A stretch of 64,000 nt of DNA from Alishewanella jeotgali KCTC 22429. GTDB lineage: Bacteria > Pseudomonadota > Gammaproteobacteria > Enterobacterales > Alteromonadaceae. The stretch covers positions 1 to 64,000 of the forward strand of contig NZ_AHTH01000004.1 of the NCBI RefSeq assembly GCF_000245735.1, given 5' to 3'. Position numbers and translations under genes: made by a program. The number at the start of each line of letters is the position of its first letter. The stretch's first letter is position 1. Positions 54,333 to 62,769 of the stretch are shown one piece after another. A model generated the notes under the pieces. It had not been told where the DNA came from. It searched no databases and worked only from the letters and a program-made list of their open reading frames with translations.

Positions 54333-56354
54333 CTATTTCTTCGCCAGCCGGTTTAACTGCAACCAGTCAGACGTAATATAAGCGGCCTCTTCCAGTAGTG
54401 GATCCAGCTTGGTCAGTACTTCCGGCGCATCATCTACCGACTTCACGGTAGGCAGGGCCAACCGCTTCAGACGCTCATTAGTGCGCTGTAGTGCTCGCGC
54501 TTCGTCGGCTTCGCGTTTGGCAATCCGCTCCGCTTTGTTCAGTGAAATGCGTTTATCATCTTTCTGTTGTTGATATTCAGCAATATCCGCCAGCAGATAA
54601 CTAAACTCTACTTCATTGGCAATGCGTTGCTGATGTTTCTTCACCAGGGCCGGTACCAGCTGCTGAATGTCCTGCTGCGCACTATACTGTGCCGGGGCTA
54701 TGGCATCCCAGGGTAAAGCATAATCTTCTTTGCTCTCACCCCATTCCGCCGGATCAATCGCCGATGGGAAGCTGATATCGGGGATCACACCCTTGTGCTG
54801 AGTACTGCCGCCGTTAATGCGGTAGAATTTGGCCATCGTATACTGCACGCTACCCAATGGCTGCTCAAACATATCGTAGATGCGGCCAATACCACGGTGC
54901 TGCTGCACTGTACCCTTACCGAAGGTTTGCTCACCAATCACCAGGGCCCGACCATAGTCCTGCATCGCTGCGGCAAAGATCTCAGACGCTGAAGCACTGT
55001 ACCGGTCAACCAATACCGTTAGCGGACCATCATAGTAAGAAATGCCATCGCGATCGCCATTTAAGTCAATTTTGCCATCACCGTAACGGATTTGTACCAC
55101 CGGACCGCGTTCAATAAAGAGGCCGGTCAGTAGCGTCGCTTCCTGCAGTGAGCCGCCACCGTTACCACGCAAATCAACAATCAGTGCCTCGACTTTCTGT
55201 TCATTGGCTTCGGTCAGCAACTTTTTCACATCTTCAGACAGGTTATTGTAAAAGCCCGGAATGGTAATAACACCTACCTTGCTTTGTAACTCGCCCAGCT
55301 TCGGCTGTAACACTTCAAATTTTGCAGCCCGATCTTCCAGTCGGATCTTGTCGCGCACAATCTCAACGATCTGTGTTTGATTATTCAGATCACTGCCACC
55401 TAACACCTGTAACCGCACCCGGCTGCCTTTGGGACCTTTAATTAAATCCACCACGTCATCCAGGCGCCAGCCCACCACGTCTACGAAGTCTTTGTTATCC
55501 TGCGCCACACCAATAATCCGATCCTTCGGCTTTAGACGCTGGGTTAAGTCTGCCGGACCACCGGGTACCAGACTCTGGATCACGGTATAGTCTTCTTCAG
55601 CACGCAGCACGGCACCAATACCTTCCAATTGCAGATTCATATCCTGCTGGAAGCGCTCTGCATTGCGCGGCGACAGATAAGAGGTGTGCGCTTCCACTGC
55701 CCGGCCGAACGAATTCATCACCAGCTGGAAAACGTCTTCGCTATTGGTTTGCATTAAGCGTTTTTGGGTATTGCGGTAACGCTTTTCCAGGATCTCTTTC
55801 GCTTCATCCAGCTTTTTGCCAGTCAGCTTCAGATTCAACAGGTCAAACTTGACTCTCTGCCGCCATAACTCATCCAGCTCGGCATTATCGACCGGCCAGG
55901 CCGCATCTTCACGATCGTAGACATAATAGTCATCGGCTTCAAAGTCATGCTCCTGCGCCAACTGGGCAATGGCAAAGTCAAAGCGTTCAAAACGGCGACG
56001 CTGCGCCAGATTAAACATATCAAAAGCGAAACTCAGATTGCCGCGGTTAATCGCATCGTCAAACTGATTACGATATTGCTCAAACTGCGCCACATCACTG
56101 GCCAGCAGATGATTGCGGAAAAAATCGAGGTTTTTTAGGTAGAGGTCGAAAATTCGCCCTGACAGCTCATCATTTAACTGTACCGGAATATAGTGAGCCC
56201 GGGTAAAGGTGGCTGCGACACGCTTACTTGCCGTGGCATGCTGCGGTGACTGATTGATCACCGGCAAGGCATTGATATCCGGCGGACTCACCGACTCCGC
56301 TGCTACACCTAAAGCTAAAAATAATCCAACCGCTATCAGGGAAAATTTCTTCAT
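54333..56354 (-). CDS. prc: Tail-specific protease Prc (C-terminal processing peptidase)
   Basis: Periplasmic S41 serine protease, 673 residues, with signal peptide (about 1-19). The N-terminal domain is followed by a PDZ domain (about 230-320, LEGIGAVLRAEED to GPKGSRVRLQV). The catalytic core has RGNGGGSLQEA, the nucleophile within YSASASEI (middle Ser by alignment to E. coli) and the general base Lys in QTFGKGTVQ. It trims C-termini such as FtsI and, with NlpI in E. coli, controls peptidoglycan hydrolases. It lies 17 bases after proQ, the same order as in E. coli. Confidence 0.96.
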   Translation of the reverse strand: MKKFSLIAVGLFLALGVAAESVSPPDINALPVINQSPQHATASKRVAATFTRAHYIPVQLNDELSGRIFDLYLKNLDFFRNHLLASDVAQFEQYRNQFDDAINRGNLSFAFDMFNLAQRRRFERFDFAIAQLAQEHDFEADDYYVYDREDAAWPVDNAELDELWRQRVKFDLLNLKLTGKKLDEAKEILEKRYRNTQKRLMQTNSEDVFQLVMNSFGRAVEAHTSYLSPRNAERFQQDMNLQLEGIGAVLRAEEDYTVIQSLVPGGPADLTQRLKPKDRIIGVAQDNKDFVDVVGWRLDDVVDLIKGPKGSRVRLQVLGGSDLNNQTQIVEIVRDKIRLEDRAAKFEVLQPKLGELQSKVGVITIPGFYNNLSEDVKKLLTEANEQKVEALIVDLRGNGGGSLQEATLLTGLFIERGPVVQIRYGDGKIDLNGDRDGISYYDGPLTVLVDRYSASASEIFAAAMQDYGRALVIGEQTFGKGTVQQHRGIGRIYDMFEQPLGSVQYTMAKFYRINGGSTQHKGVIPDISFPSAIDPAEWGESKEDYALPWDAIAPAQYSAQQDIQQLVPALVKKHQQRIANEVEFSYLLADIAEYQQQKDDKRISLNKAERIAKREADEARALQRTNERLKRLALPTVKSVDDAPEVLTKLDPLLEEAAYITSDWLQLNRLAKK

Positions 56355-56371
56355 AACTCTCTCGTTTTACG

Positions 56372-57163
56372 TCAGGCTTGATACAGGCTATCCTGACGGG
56401 TTTTGATGACCATGCCTGAACTCAACTGCACTGTCACATCAGGCAAATTGACTTCGGTTACCGTCGCCGGCATTGGGCTTGAACCAAGTTTAACCAGCAC
56501 CGCTGCCCCTACTTTCAGCTGTTCAGCAACCAAGGCTGTTAGTTGTACTACTGGCTGTACCACTGCAGGCTTTTCTGCTGCACGGGCTGGTTTTGCCGAC
56601 CGCTGTGCAGCATTAGAGGCTGCTTTTGGATTTTTGTTCGCGTTTTTTTGTACCGGTCTTGCCACTTTGTCTTTCGCAGCTGCTCTGTCAGCCTGAGGCT
56701 TAGCAGTTTGCTGTGCCCGTTGCTCCTGCTGTTTTACCTTACGTTTCTCAGCGGCTTTTTGTTTACTTTCCGCCAATAATTTTGCCGCATGCTCTGCCTG
56801 TTGGGCGTCAATCAGCTCGGCCGGTTGGCCTTCCAAATCAATCCGGTTTACGCCTTCTTTAGTCGCCTCCAGGTAACGCCAACTGGACGTGTAAACGCGC
56901 AGCGCCTGGCGCAGCTGGGTTTTACTCACCGTCGCGTTTTCACCTAAGCGGGCGGCCAAGTCCTGAAAGATACCGACTTTTAATGGCTGTAAAGGTCCGC
57001 TGCTAATAAAGCATTTCGGAAAGCTCTGACATAGAAATGCCAGTACATCTTTAACATTAGCAGGTTTTTCTGATGTCGGAACAGCTTGTTGCTCGGTTGT
57101 TACTTGTTCCAGGGTTGTTGCTTGTTCCGGGGTTTCAGCCGTTACGGGGGTTGCAATGGTCAT
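56372..57163 (-). CDS. proQ: RNA chaperone ProQ
   Basis: About 263 residues. A short disordered N-terminus precedes the FinO-like RNA-binding domain (about 35-140: FLCQSFPKCF, LKVGIFQDLA, LRVYTSSWRYLEATKEG). A long Lys/Ala/Gln-rich linker and a C-terminal Tudor-like beta domain (LKVGAAVLVKLGSSPMPATV) follow. ATG 57163 is chosen because the longer frame overlaps the upstream gene. ProQ binds structured sRNAs and mRNA 3' ends. In E. coli it also affects ProP; the conserved proQ-prc order fits here. Confidence 0.94.
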   Translation of the reverse strand: MTIATPVTAETPEQATTLEQVTTEQQAVPTSEKPANVKDVLAFLCQSFPKCFISSGPLQPLKVGIFQDLAARLGENATVSKTQLRQALRVYTSSWRYLEATKEGVNRIDLEGQPAELIDAQQAEHAAKLLAESKQKAAEKRKVKQQEQRAQQTAKPQADRAAAKDKVARPVQKNANKNPKAASNAAQRSAKPARAAEKPAVVQPVVQLTALVAEQLKVGAAVLVKLGSSPMPATVTEVNLPDVTVQLSSGMVIKTRQDSLYQA

Positions 57164-57170
57164 GCAGCAT

Positions 57171-57482
57171 TCACTCTTCTTCGTCAGCAGCAGGCTCGTC
57201 ATCAGCCATGCCTTCTTCTATTTGTTGTTGGATATAGGACAGCGCCCAATCAATCAGTTCGTCTTCGTCAGCGTCCAGTAATACCGTATCGCCGCGCAGC
57301 TGTTCCCACAATTGTGGCATCAATTGCTGGATTTGGGTAATACTCAGGCTGTCAGGCAAGGCATCCCATACACTATGCACTATGGCATTAAACTTATCGG
57401 CAACCAGCTCTTCTTCGCCGTCCCAGTCACCGACTTCTTCCACCTGCAGCAGGTAATCCTGTACCGAGAGCAAGTCTTTCAT
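57171..57482 (-). CDS. Unrecognised acidic protein in the proQ operon
   Basis: A 103-residue, strongly acidic protein with no signal peptide or membrane segment. It is mainly helical, with VEEVGDWDGEEELVADKFNA and LLDADEDELIDWALSYIQQQ segments and an Asp/Glu tail. I do not recognise the family. Its ATG shares one base with the msrC stop, and its stop lies 7 bases before the proQ start, so it is translated within the msrC-proQ-prc operon. A small acidic protein here could bind a basic partner such as ProQ, but that is speculation. Confidence 0.75.
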   Translation of the reverse strand: MKDLLSVQDYLLQVEEVGDWDGEEELVADKFNAIVHSVWDALPDSLSITQIQQLMPQLWEQLRGDTVLLDADEDELIDWALSYIQQQIEEGMADDEPAADEEE

Positions 57483-57952
57483 CAGGCGGCAACCAAGGCT
57501 TGTTCAAACGCAGCAACCAAGGCAGCCAGGCCTTGCTGATCGACGTCGTCAAAGCGGTTAAGTGACGGACTGTCGATATCCAGTACCGCAATAATGTCAC
57601 CACCTTGCCTTACCGGTAACACAATCTCTGAATTACTGGCGGCATCACAGGCGATATGACCCGGGAATTCATGCACATCGGCAACGCGTTGGATTTCCCC
57701 CGTTGCGACACAGGTACCACAGACGCCCTTGCCCACCGGGATCCGTACACACGCCACCTTACCCTGGAACGGGCCCAGTACCAGTTCCCCCTGACGCATA
57801 ATGTAAAAGCCTGCCCAGTTTAAATCAGGCAGGCTTTGAAATAATAAAGCACTGAAATTGGCCATATTGGCAATCACATCGGTTTCTTCCTGCAGCAAAG
57901 CCTTAGCCTGCTGCAGCAATTCAGCATAGAGTGCGTGTTTTTCGCTCGACAT
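57482..57952 (-). CDS. msrC: Free methionine-(R)-sulfoxide reductase
   Basis: GAF-domain enzyme (YebR/fRMsr) of 156 residues that reduces free methionine-R-sulfoxide. The LNWAGFYIMRQGELVLGPFQG strand region and the conserved cysteines in VACVRIPVGKGVCGTC and HIACDAASNSEI are intact; one of the first pair and the last form the catalytic disulfide. First gene of the msrC-acidic protein-proQ-prc operon. Confidence 0.95.
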   Translation of the reverse strand: MSSEKHALYAELLQQAKALLQEETDVIANMANFSALLFQSLPDLNWAGFYIMRQGELVLGPFQGKVACVRIPVGKGVCGTCVATGEIQRVADVHEFPGHIACDAASNSEIVLPVRQGGDIIAVLDIDSPSLNRFDDVDQQGLAALVAAFEQALVAA

Positions 57953-58086
57953 CTTCGTTCGTAAAGTGAGTTAGGGTCAAAAGCAGTACATTACTTGTTT
58001 TAAGCACTAATTTAAACCTTTTTTAGCGCGTCGCGCTGGCGGCCAGGCGCAGTCAGTACACTAAACAGCGTTAATTGCTGCTTATT

Positions 58087-59937
58087 TCAGCAAGGGCCGC
58101 TCGCGGCGTTAAACTGTAATGGATTGGCGGGATACAACAGCTGTGGTGCCTGACTCTGATGACTGAACTTGCGGGTGTCTTTATATGGCAGCTTCATAAA
58201 GCCCCCAACTCCGTCACCACTGATTAAACCGACCTTACTGAGAATACTCTGCAGTAGCCGGTTAAATTCTGGTTCAGCCGCCGGATCCAGCAGGCGGTAG
58301 TAGCTGTGGATTTTCATATATAAGGGCGTGACCTCAAAGATAATACAACCGGTATGCCGGATCAGGTTAAGCCGCGCGATATCGTCCATAATGGCATCGG
58401 GTAATACCAGTTGCTCATCCGGATCCTTGCCATCTTCAAAATAAGAGTGCTGCTTACTGGCCTCTTCTGCACTGAGTACCGGCGCCAGCTGATACGGAAT
58501 TCGACTCTCTGCTGGCGCCACAAAGGGCTCAGCTTCCGATGCGCGGCTAATATGAATAGTATTGCGGGCATTAAATAAACAGGCTTTAAAGATCCCGACC
58601 TTGCCAATAGCGCGGGCCAGCGTCACCACGTTATTGACCGCCAGCGCGAAGGCCTGACTCAGGCTCTGATCATATAAATTCAGACTGCTGTCGATATAGA
58701 TGCCGCCGGCCTGCCAGTGGATGGCTAAACCGCCCACAACCGGATAGCGCCCGAGCCGGCTGACGGCAGCGATAAAGGCTTTTTCGGTTTCGCCCATCCC
58801 TTCCAGATAGTTTTTGTAATAGCGTTCCAGCTGCACATCATCGATGTAGGCGATATCCAGCTCTTCGTTATGCTCGCGTAAAAAGGATTTGCGCGACGAG
58901 TACACCACGGTATCCAGCTCACGCCGCTGTGGGCTCACCCAAACCGGCAATACGGGGCTGTCATCAAACAGCGGCAGTTCCGGTAATACCAACTGCTTTA
59001 GACGCGGCATCTGCTTAATAAAATAATCACCGGCCTGCTGGCGTAATGTCAGATCATCGGCCAGCATACTATCAAGCATGGTGGCAAACTCCAGCGGCAA
59101 ACCCAGACTACGTGCCGGAATAGCTTTGCGGCCGAAACGGCAGGCCTGCCCCGAGGCCAGCGCATAGAGGGTACTGGCGACGCCCTGCTCGTCAAAGCGT
59201 GGGCTGGATAACTGCCCGCTGCGCTGTTCCGGGCCAATAAAGTAGACATCGCCCATCCGGGCATTGGAGTGTTGCAGATCGGCTGACATCAGCTGCATCA
59301 CATTATTCGACAGATAATGCCCCTCGTGATCCAACTGAGCAAACACCGAGGAGCCCCAGTCAATCAGGCTCAGGTGGCCGCTTTGCTCCTCAAACACCAG
59401 ATTGGACGGCTTAATATCGCCATGGACTATCGGCGCCGGCGCGCCGTCTTTTTCGATACTACGTAAATATTGCAACAACTCAGCCAGTTGCGCCGCCAAA
59501 TCCACCAGCAAACGCACCGGCAGGCGGCCATGCTGCAGGCTGTATTGCTCTAAATCAATACCCGGCGCCCGATCCATCATCAGAATGCCCTGCTTGCGCA
59601 CTACCTGATAAGTGATATAACGCGGCACCGCCGGATGTTGTACCTGCGACAACATATAGGCTTCATCGGCAAGCCGTTCCTGAATATGCTGCGGCAGATT
59701 AATCCGCGAGAACTTAAACACATAGCATTCGTCGTTAATGCCAAAGCCGGCAAAGGCAAAACCGTAAGCACCTTTACCGAGCAAATGGATATCCCGGTAT
59801 CCCAGTTGTTGTAACTTGCTGATACAGAGCGCCACCCAATCTTTCAGCTTTTTCGCGTCATTGGCGTTCAGCAGATAGATCGACTGTTCTTCCGGGATAT
59901 AGAAATTGCGCAGATTACGTTCTTGCATCAGGGCCAT
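58087..59937 (-). CDS. Hanks-type Ser/Thr protein kinase with unknown C-terminal region
   Basis: A 616-residue protein. The kinase domain spans about 48-320: glycine loop GKGAYG (54-59), ATP-anchoring Lys in VFKF (75), likely C-helix Glu (92), catalytic HGDIKPSN (172-179) and metal-binding DWG (193-195, replacing DFG). The set is complete enough for activity. Residues about 330-600 form a separate domain that I do not recognise, with no membrane helix. It lies 25 bases after a lipoprotein gene, which itself follows recD. Target unknown. Confidence 0.85.
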   Translation of the reverse strand: MALMQERNLRNFYIPEEQSIYLLNANDAKKLKDWVALCISKLQQLGYRDIHLLGKGAYGFAFAGFGINDECYVFKFSRINLPQHIQERLADEAYMLSQVQHPAVPRYITYQVVRKQGILMMDRAPGIDLEQYSLQHGRLPVRLLVDLAAQLAELLQYLRSIEKDGAPAPIVHGDIKPSNLVFEEQSGHLSLIDWGSSVFAQLDHEGHYLSNNVMQLMSADLQHSNARMGDVYFIGPEQRSGQLSSPRFDEQGVASTLYALASGQACRFGRKAIPARSLGLPLEFATMLDSMLADDLTLRQQAGDYFIKQMPRLKQLVLPELPLFDDSPVLPVWVSPQRRELDTVVYSSRKSFLREHNEELDIAYIDDVQLERYYKNYLEGMGETEKAFIAAVSRLGRYPVVGGLAIHWQAGGIYIDSSLNLYDQSLSQAFALAVNNVVTLARAIGKVGIFKACLFNARNTIHISRASEAEPFVAPAESRIPYQLAPVLSAEEASKQHSYFEDGKDPDEQLVLPDAIMDDIARLNLIRHTGCIIFEVTPLYMKIHSYYRLLDPAAEPEFNRLLQSILSKVGLISGDGVGGFMKLPYKDTRKFSHQSQAPQLLYPANPLQFNAASGPC

Positions 59938-59962
59938 TACTCAGCAATTTGACTCAGCGATT

Positions 59963-60676
59963 TTATTCAACGATACCACGCGCCATCTGGGCACTGATAT
60001 TAAAATACCAGTTAAACTCATGCTCATCGCGTGGATTAACGATAGTCATCAAATCAAAGGGTTGCTCCTGATGCCACACCAGCGCCTGAGCCTTAGCATT
60101 AAAACCATGCAGATTGATAAAGGTATAGAGCTCAGTGGTGCTGGTACAGAAAAATGCGGTTTCCGGCGTTTTACCATCACCACTTTGCCAGATTGCGGCC
60201 ATCAGACCGTCTAACACTTCCTGATGATACTCGCCCTGCTCGGTATTGCCCGACTCAAACTGACAGACCATAGCACCATAATGGCCGTTTAAGCTGATAA
60301 ACTGCTCCGCTAATAGTTTGGTAGTATGACTCAAACACTGCTGCCAGTCTTTTTTGGCGATGGCTTCAAACATCAGACTGGACAGTGCCCGCTCCACCAT
60401 ACTGTATGGCCGGTAAGCTGAGGTTTTGGTATAGGCCTGCCGCAAACTGGCCAGTCGCCTTGGCTCTGGTGCTTGCTGCACCTCTGAGAGCAACAGCTGA
60501 TAGTGCTGGTCCGCCGCGTCTTGTTGCGCTCTCTGCGTAGCAGACATTAGGGGTGCAGCAGTCATTGGGGGCGCAGCAGACATCGCAGCTGCCGCACCCT
60601 GCTTTGATTGAAGCGGTTGGGCACAGCCGCTCAGTAATATCATTAAGGCTGTTAAAATACCGATCCGAAACACCAT
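59963..60676 (-). CDS. Lipoprotein, DUF4919-like
   Basis: A 237-residue lipoprotein: signal peptide 1-17 with lipobox LSGC (Cys18). An Ala/Pro/Met-rich linker is built from 18-bp repeats (MSAAPP, MTAAPL, MSATQR). The helical domain (about 70-237, LASLRQAYTKTSAYRPYSMVE and GHYGAMVCQFESGNTEQG) resembles DUF4919 proteins in my memory. Function unknown. It lies between recD (23-base gap) and the kinase gene (25-base gap), so it could be a kinase partner in the envelope, by position only. Confidence 0.7.
   Translation of the reverse strand: MVFRIGILTALMILLSGCAQPLQSKQGAAAAMSAAPPMTAAPLMSATQRAQQDAADQHYQLLLSEVQQAPEPRRLASLRQAYTKTSAYRPYSMVERALSSLMFEAIAKKDWQQCLSHTTKLLAEQFISLNGHYGAMVCQFESGNTEQGEYHQEVLDGLMAAIWQSGDGKTPETAFFCTSTTELYTFINLHGFNAKAQALVWHQEQPFDLMTIVNPRDEHEFNWYFNISAQMARGIVE
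60530..60583 (-). repeat. Three 18-bp tandem repeats in the lipoprotein linker
   Basis: Units ATGTCTGCTGCGCCCCCA, ATGACTGCTGCACCCCTA and a diverged ATGTCTGCTACGCAGAGA encode MSAAPP-type hexapeptides. The array length could vary in frame and so change the linker between lipid anchor and domain. Confidence 0.8.
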
Positions 60677-60699
60677 AGTAGTATCCTTTGCTAATGGTT

Positions 60700-62769
60700 T
60701 TATTCATCTAAGGGCAAGCGCCCGGCCCGCACGGTGCGTCTTTGCACCGCCTGTTTCAGCACCTGATAGTCTGGCACCACCAGAGTCAGTTGCTTTGCCG
60801 CCCGGGTAATACCGGTATACAACAGCTCGCGGCAGAGTACCGGGTTATCCCGCTCCGGCAACACCAGCACGGTATGACTGAACTCTGAGCCCTGCGACTT
60901 ATGCACTGTCATCGCAAAGACGGTTTCAACAGCACCCAGGCGGCTAGGTAAGATCCACCTTAACTGGTTATCAGCATCAATAAAGACCACACGTTTTTGC
61001 TGATCCTGCGGTGAAATCAGGACAATGCCGATGTCACCATTACGCAAATTCAGATTATAGTCATTACTGCTAACCATTACCGGCCGCCCCTCATACCAGC
61101 TATCCTGCTGCAAACTGCGACTGGCCGGCAGTTGCGGCAAGGCCTGTTGTACCAGCTGATTTAAACCGACAACGCCAAAGGGACCTTCACGCACGGCCGT
61201 TAATAACTGAAATTGCTGATAGCTGTTAAGCACCGCCCGCGCCCACTGCTCAATAGCGCCCGCCTCGGCACCCGCGTCAGGTTTGGCCGCTAGCTGCTGC
61301 CAGTAGGCGGCAAAGCCACGACGGCACAAGGCTGCTAACTGTTGCAGCGGATCTTGCTCCGGCTCCCCGGCTAATAACTGCAGATCCTGATAGCCCGCCT
61401 GACCTGATAACAAATAATCGACCTGCGCCTGCTCACCCTGATTGACTGCGCGGGCCAGGGCGCCAATACCACTGTGTTGATCAAAACGCCGGCTAACCCG
61501 CAACATCACCACCTGTTGTAGCCGCTGCCGCGGCGTGCTGGTTGCCAACTGCGCTGGTATGGGTGCGGCGCTGAATTGCTGCAGATAAGCCATAGTTTCT
61601 GCACTATAGCCACCCTGCTCGGCATCCTGACAAAGCTGTCCTAAAATAGCGCCGGCTTCTACTGAGGCCAGCTGATCCTTATCACCTAACAAAATCAGGC
61701 GGCCATCCGCCGGCAGTGCCGCTAGCAGCGCCTGCATCAGCTCAATATCAATCATACTGGCTTCATCGACAATCAACACATCAAGCGCCAGCGGTTTACT
61801 GCGCTGATGCTTAAATTGCCGGCTGCCGGCTTGTACCCCCAACAGTTTATGCAGGGTCGCGCTGTCGGCGCGGATCGCGGCAACCGCGCTCTGCCAGTCC
61901 TCTGCCAGCGCTTGTAAGCTTTGCATCGCCTGGGTAATCGCCTCTTTCATCCGCGCCGCGGCTTTACCGGTGGGTGCTGCCAGCTTGATAGTCAGTGGCG
62001 TGGCCGACAAACGCTGTAACAGCGCCAGTAAGCGCACCAGGGTATAGGTTTTACCGGTGCCCGGCCCACCGGTGATCACACTAAAACGGCTACGCAAGCT
62101 ATTGGCACAGGCCAGCTTTTGCCAATTGATCTGAGCGAAGGCATCGCCAGCGCTGGCGGCTAACGACTCAGCGCCAAACAGCTGATCCAGATAACGTTTT
62201 AGCTGCGCTGGCTCAGCCAGCAGCGTTACCGCTTGCATTAAAGCGCGCAAGTCGGCGGCGATCTGTTGCTCTGCTGACCAATAGCGGGCGAAATAGAGTA
62301 TCTGTTGATCTAATACCAGCGGCCGTCCCGGCGCTGCGCTGGCAATCGACTCAGCGTTGGCCGGTGTTACGGTAAGCACCGTATCACACTGTGCCAGGCT
62401 GGCCTCCAGCTCTTCCAGACTATATGACGCCAGCAGCAGCGCCGGATCCGGTAACAGACTGCCATCCTGCTGGCTTAACGCCTCAGGGGTTAACTGCGCA
62501 CTCTGGTAATTGAGTAGCTGTGGCGCATCGGCCAGTAAATCCGCCAGTGGCAAACAGACATGGCCGCGGCCAACCTGCCGTGACAGTAAGGCAGCAAGCA
62601 ACAAACTCAACGGTTGTACTGTGGGTGCGTTCTGCGCCAGAAAGCGGGCAAAGGCCAGGTCAAGCTGACTTAACAGCTGCTGGCGCTGATAGGCGGCCAG
62701 TAGCGCCAGCATCGCCTGACGATCCTGCAGCCGTTGTAATACCTCAGGTAGCATTGTACTAATCAGCAT
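60700..62769 (-). CDS. recD: Exodeoxyribonuclease V alpha subunit RecD
   Basis: 5'-3' helicase motor of RecBCD, 689 residues. Helical N-terminal domain (about 1-180), then superfamily 1B helicase motifs: Walker A GGPGTGKTYT, DVLIDEASMID (motif II), LILLGDKDQLASVE (motif III), and late VFAMTVHKSQGSEF and LYTGITRAAKQ (motifs V-VI). Its ATG lies inside the recB 3' end (11-base overlap), the conserved recB-recD coupling. An internal ATG at 62754 would be a slightly shorter alternative. Confidence 0.95.
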   Translation of the reverse strand: MLISTMLPEVLQRLQDRQAMLALLAAYQRQQLLSQLDLAFARFLAQNAPTVQPLSLLLAALLSRQVGRGHVCLPLADLLADAPQLLNYQSAQLTPEALSQQDGSLLPDPALLLASYSLEELEASLAQCDTVLTVTPANAESIASAAPGRPLVLDQQILYFARYWSAEQQIAADLRALMQAVTLLAEPAQLKRYLDQLFGAESLAASAGDAFAQINWQKLACANSLRSRFSVITGGPGTGKTYTLVRLLALLQRLSATPLTIKLAAPTGKAAARMKEAITQAMQSLQALAEDWQSAVAAIRADSATLHKLLGVQAGSRQFKHQRSKPLALDVLIVDEASMIDIELMQALLAALPADGRLILLGDKDQLASVEAGAILGQLCQDAEQGGYSAETMAYLQQFSAAPIPAQLATSTPRQRLQQVVMLRVSRRFDQHSGIGALARAVNQGEQAQVDYLLSGQAGYQDLQLLAGEPEQDPLQQLAALCRRGFAAYWQQLAAKPDAGAEAGAIEQWARAVLNSYQQFQLLTAVREGPFGVVGLNQLVQQALPQLPASRSLQQDSWYEGRPVMVSSNDYNLNLRNGDIGIVLISPQDQQKRVVFIDADNQLRWILPSRLGAVETVFAMTVHKSQGSEFSHTVLVLPERDNPVLCRELLYTGITRAAKQLTLVVPDYQVLKQAVQRRTVRAGRLPLDE

